Assembly (NCBI GenBank): GCA_017399325.1
Contig: JAFQDY010000034.1
Span: 1-18,857 of the forward strand
Origin: Oscillospiraceae bacterium
GTDB taxonomy: Bacteria; Bacillota; Clostridia; Oscillospirales; Oscillospiraceae
Direction of reading: 5' to 3'
DNA length: 18,857 bases
Numbering within the stretch: position 1 is the first letter of the stretch; each line of letters starts with the position of its first letter. Of this stretch, positions 16,266-18,857 are shown piece by piece. The notes under the pieces are model-generated. The model saw nothing but the letters and a program-made list of their open reading frames with translations. It was not told where the DNA came from and did not search any database. The position numbers were made by a program, and so were the translations under genes.

Positions 16266-18644
16266 ATGTCTGAGTTATACCATAAATCTTGGCAGAAACT
16301 GGAACTGAATATGGTTTTGCAGCAGTTGTCTGCCTGCGCCGGCAGCAGTGACGGCAAGGTGGCCTGTCTGGCGCTTGTTCCGTCTTCTGATCTGGATGAG
16401 GTGCAGCGTTTGCTTGATGAAACCACTGCTGCCTCCGATCTTTCCACAAGAAAAGGTTACCCGGGTTTTTCCGGCGCGGTAAATGTGCTGACATCACTGG
16501 ACAGAGCCGAACGAGGCGGCGTGCTGCACCCGAAGGAACTGCTGCAGGTGGCCGGCGTCCTGCGATGCGCAAGAACAGTGAGAGATTACATTACGGAAGA
16601 GGAAGAACCCACAGTTCTGACCCCGATGTTCCAAATGCTTACAGGCAATAAATACCTTGAGGAGCGGATATTTTCATCCATTCTTACTGAAGATGAAATT
16701 GCAGACAGCGCCAGCGCCGAACTGGCGGATATTCGCCGCCATATGCGGGTCCAAAGCGCCAAGGTGAAGGAGAGTCTGCAGAAGATCATTTCCTCGCCCA
16801 CTTATGCAAAGGTGCTTCGTGAGCCGATCATTACTATTCGCCAGGGCCGCTACGTTGTGCCGGTAAAAAGCGAGTGTAAAAATGACATTCCCGGTCTTGT
16901 ACATGACGTTTCCGCGACCGGCTCTACTTACTTTGTGGAGCCGATGTCTGCGGTCAATGCCAATAACGCCCTCCGTGAACTGGAACTAAGCGAAAAGAAG
17001 GAAATTGAACGGATCTTGGCAGAGTTTTCTGCAGATGTGGCCGCATATCGCCAGACAATTGCCGACGATTTTCATCTGCTTGTGCAACTGGATGTGATTT
17101 TTGCCAAGGCGAAACTGGCATACCAGATGCGGGCTTGGGCGCCTGTTATGAACGACCGAGGCAGGGTAGACCTGCGCAATGCCCGCCATCCGCTGATCGA
17201 TGGAAAAGTTGTTGTGCCTATTTCCGTGCGGCTTGGATCGGATTTTGACACGATGATCATCACCGGTCCGAATACCGGCGGCAAGACAGTTACCTTGAAA
17301 ACCATCGGTCTGCTCACTTTAATGGCAGAATGCGGATTGCATATTCCCGCCGGTGACGGAAGTGAACTTTCTACATTTGACGCCATTCTTGCCGACATTG
17401 GTGATGAGCAGTCGATCGCACAAAGCCTATCCACATTCTCCAGCCATATGCGCACGATCGTGGATATTGTGGCTGAGTGCGACAACAGAACATTGGTCCT
17501 GTTTGACGAGTTGGGCGCAGGTACAGACCCTGCTGAAGGCGCAGCACTGGCCATTGCTTTGATTGAATTCTGCCGAAAAATGGGCAGTTTTGTAGTAGCG
17601 ACTACCCACTATGCTGAACTAAAACTCTATGCTATGCGCACGGAAAATGTGATTAACGCATCTTGTGAATTCAGCGTTGAAACGTTGCAGCCTACCTACA
17701 AACTCCTCATTGGCGTACCGGGAAAATCCAACGCCTTTGCAATTTCTCGCAAACTAGGCCTTTCGGAGGAAATTCTGAAAGAAGCCACTGATCTGGTCAG
17801 CCAGGGCAATAAAGACTTTGAAGATGTACTGACCCAGTTGGAGCAGCAGCGCCAGGAAATGGAATCTGCCCGCGCGGAAGCAGAACGCTTGCGTCTTGAA
17901 ACGATGAAGATCAAGGAGCAAAGCGAGGAATATAACGCCCAGTTCCAAAAAGAACGGGAACGCGCATTGGAGCAGGCACGCCGTGAAGCGCGGGAGATCA
18001 TTGAAGAAGCCCGTCGTACGGCTAACGCCGCAACAGAAGAGATCAAGGCGTTAAAAAAGCAGTTGATGGATAGCGCGGATGCCCAGGGAATCAACCAGCG
18101 GCAGGCTGAACTTCGCAGAAATCTTAATGAGGCAGAGGCAAATCTGCGGGAAAACCTGCCGCAAAAAGACCGTCCTGCGCCCACAAGAGCGATTATTGTG
18201 GGAGATACGGTCGAATTACTGAAACTTGGTACGAAGGCAAATGTGATCGCGATCAATAAAGACGGATCATACGAGTTACAGGCCGGCATTATGAAATTAA
18301 CGGCAAAATCTAACGAGATATATCTGATCGAACAACAAAATCCCCATAAGCAAAAAGTCGCCCGACCTGCCCACTCCGGACGTGAGATGAAGACGGCAGC
18401 GTTTGCCTCTGAAGTGGACTTGCGTGGTATGGACACTGTGGAGGCGATCTGCGTGCTTGATCGGTATTTGGATGAGGCAATGCGATCCAATTTACAATCC
18501 GTCCGCATCATTCACGGTAAGGGCACAGGCGCTTTACGCTCTGCTGTTCAGCAATCATTGCGCAAGAATCGTTTTGTGAAAACATTCCGTTTAGGTGTTT
18601 ATGGTGAGGGCGAGGACGGTGTAACGATCGCGGAATTTGGTTGA
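16266..18644 (+). CDS. mutS2: Endonuclease MutS2 (ribosome rescue/recombination-suppressing ATPase)
   Basis: MutS2 lacks the mismatch-recognition domain of MutS. It suppresses homologous recombination and, in Bacillus, also acts on collided ribosomes. It has 792 residues, the usual length. Seen: a helical N-terminal core with KSECKNDIPGLVHDVSATGS and TYFVEP (about 199-224), Walker A GPNTGGKT (Lys340), Walker B LVLFDELGAGTDPAEGA (about 409-425), a highly charged coiled coil (about 515-615), a KOW-like segment (GDTVELLKLGTKANV) and a C-terminal Smr nuclease domain (VDLRGMDTVEA at about 715, HGKGTGALR near 755). AGGAGA lies 5 bases before the ATG, 24 bp after recO. No good terminator follows. 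Confidence 0.97.
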   Translation: MSELYHKSWQKLELNMVLQQLSACAGSSDGKVACLALVPSSDLDEVQRLLDETTAASDLSTRKGYPGFSGAVNVLTSLDRAERGGVLHPKELLQVAGVLRCARTVRDYITEEEEPTVLTPMFQMLTGNKYLEERIFSSILTEDEIADSASAELADIRRHMRVQSAKVKESLQKIISSPTYAKVLREPIITIRQGRYVVPVKSECKNDIPGLVHDVSATGSTYFVEPMSAVNANNALRELELSEKKEIERILAEFSADVAAYRQTIADDFHLLVQLDVIFAKAKLAYQMRAWAPVMNDRGRVDLRNARHPLIDGKVVVPISVRLGSDFDTMIITGPNTGGKTVTLKTIGLLTLMAECGLHIPAGDGSELSTFDAILADIGDEQSIAQSLSTFSSHMRTIVDIVAECDNRTLVLFDELGAGTDPAEGAALAIALIEFCRKMGSFVVATTHYAELKLYAMRTENVINASCEFSVETLQPTYKLLIGVPGKSNAFAISRKLGLSEEILKEATDLVSQGNKDFEDVLTQLEQQRQEMESARAEAERLRLETMKIKEQSEEYNAQFQKERERALEQARREAREIIEEARRTANAATEEIKALKKQLMDSADAQGINQRQAELRRNLNEAEANLRENLPQKDRPAPTRAIIVGDTVELLKLGTKANVIAINKDGSYELQAGIMKLTAKSNEIYLIEQQNPHKQKVARPAHSGREMKTAAFASEVDLRGMDTVEAICVLDRYLDEAMRSNLQSVRIIHGKGTGALRSAVQQSLRKNRFVKTFRLGVYGEGEDGVTIAEFG

Positions 18645-18724
18645 TTTTTTTCTTTAGAAAATGCTGCTTTCTATAAGAATTAACACAATTTCCTGATTTT
18701 TGCGATTTAACGTTAGAATATCAG

Positions 18725-18752
18725 TTGACTTTTTTATTAGATTTGCTATCAT
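18725..18752 (+). promoter_or_regulatory. Sigma-A promoter with extended -10 for the HPr-like gene
   Basis: TTGACT (18725-18730, 5/6) and TATCAT (18747-18752, 5/6) are separated by 16 bases, and TGC precedes the -10, giving the TGn extension. Transcription should start near 18759, leaving a leader of about 46 bases that holds a hairpin. Confidence 0.7.
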
Positions 18753-18763
18753 ATATTCATAAA

Positions 18764-18787
18764 GCAGTTCCGGTTTATCGGTACTGC
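18764..18787 (+). promoter_or_regulatory. Leader hairpin just before the ribosome site of the HPr-like gene
   Basis: GCAGT (18764-18768) pairs with ACTGC (18783-18787), and CCG (18770-18772) with CGG (18779-18781), across a single T-T mismatch and a GTTTAT loop. It ends 3 bases before AAGGAG (18791-18796). There is no T-tract, so it is not a terminator. It may stabilise the message or tune access to the ribosome site. Confidence 0.4.
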
Positions 18788-18804
18788 ATTAAGGAGTGTT
18801 ATAT

Positions 18805-18857
18805 ATGTTTAACAAAGAAATTGTGGTTCGCTGCGAGTCTGGATTGCACAATAAGCA
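18805..18857 (+). CDS. HPr-family phosphocarrier protein, 3'-truncated by window edge
   Basis: Only 17 codons are visible: MFNKEIVVRCESGLHNK. The beta strand followed by GLH with His at residue 15 is the HPr active-site pattern, where His15 takes phosphate from enzyme I of the sugar phosphotransferase system. In standard HPr the next residues are Ala-Arg-Pro; here they are Asn-Lys, so the arginine that helps phosphotransfer is a lysine. It could be a regulatory Crh-like or divergent HPr rather than PtsH itself. AAGGAG lies 8 bases before the ATG, and the gene has its own promoter and leader hairpin. Confidence 0.7.
   Translation, partial: MFNKEIVVRCESGLHNK

Noticed and set aside
17696..18511. 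Open frame of 271 codons on the minus strand inside mutS2
   Set aside because: It is antisense to the charged coiled coil of MutS2 and gives a Ser/Arg-rich, low-complexity product typical of shadow frames.
18650..18685. Possible terminator after mutS2
   Set aside because: TAGAAA and TTTCTA can pair around a 7-base loop, but the stem is short and AT-rich and no T-tract follows on either strand.

Overview
This window comes from a mid-GC, endospore-forming Firmicute, most likely an anaerobic gut-type clostridium of the Oscillospiraceae/Ruminococcaceae group. The evidence is the complete spoIIA operon, other sporulation genes (yunB, ylbJ, yqfC, yqfD), a lysine 2,3-aminomutase, strong AGGAGG-type ribosome binding sites and the Firmicutes order yqfC-yqfD-phoH-ybeY-era-yqzL-recO. 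No mobile element, CRISPR array, tRNA or rRNA was seen. The window is chromosomal core, and nearly all of it is coding.

Layout. (1) Positions 1-1199 (+): lysine 2,3-aminomutase, cut at its 5' end by the window edge, ending in a hairpin terminator shared with the convergent murT-gatD-like pair. (2) Positions 1237-3310 (-): a MurT-like Mur ligase and an overlapping GatD-like amidotransferase, read from a textbook sigma-A promoter (TTGACA-17-TATAAT). The GatD-like protein keeps the fold but has lost the catalytic Cys and His. (3) Positions 3535-4981 (+): spoIIAA-spoIIAB-sigF, which switches on forespore-specific transcription. (4) Positions 5056-10089 (+): pcrA helicase, yunB and ligA. A good sigma-E-like promoter overlaps the pcrA stop codon. 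The block ends in a strong bidirectional terminator. (5) Positions 10133-11397 (-): a ylbJ-like sporulation membrane protein followed by a 69-residue four-cysteine protein. (6) Positions 11481-18644 (+): one long, tightly packed run, yqfC-yqfD-phoH-ybeY-era-yqzL-recO-mutS2, opening with a perfect sigma-E -10 element. yqfD carries an in-frame TAG about two thirds of the way along. (7) Positions 18805-18857 (+): the start of an HPr-like gene behind its own extended -10 promoter and a leader hairpin.

How the genes work together. Two themes are interleaved: sporulation (SpoIIAA/AB/SigF, YunB, YlbJ, YqfC, YqfD) and genome or ribosome maintenance (PcrA, LigA, RecO, MutS2, PhoH, YbeY, Era). In two places a mother-cell-type promoter sits just upstream of housekeeping genes, so these would also be transcribed during sporulation.

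The most unusual points are the GatD-like subunit without an active site beside a MurT that also lacks its usual C-terminal Asp motif, and the amber codon in yqfD. TAG ends none of the 19 genes whose stop codon is visible here. The family assignments rest on motifs and sequences recalled from memory; no database search was possible.
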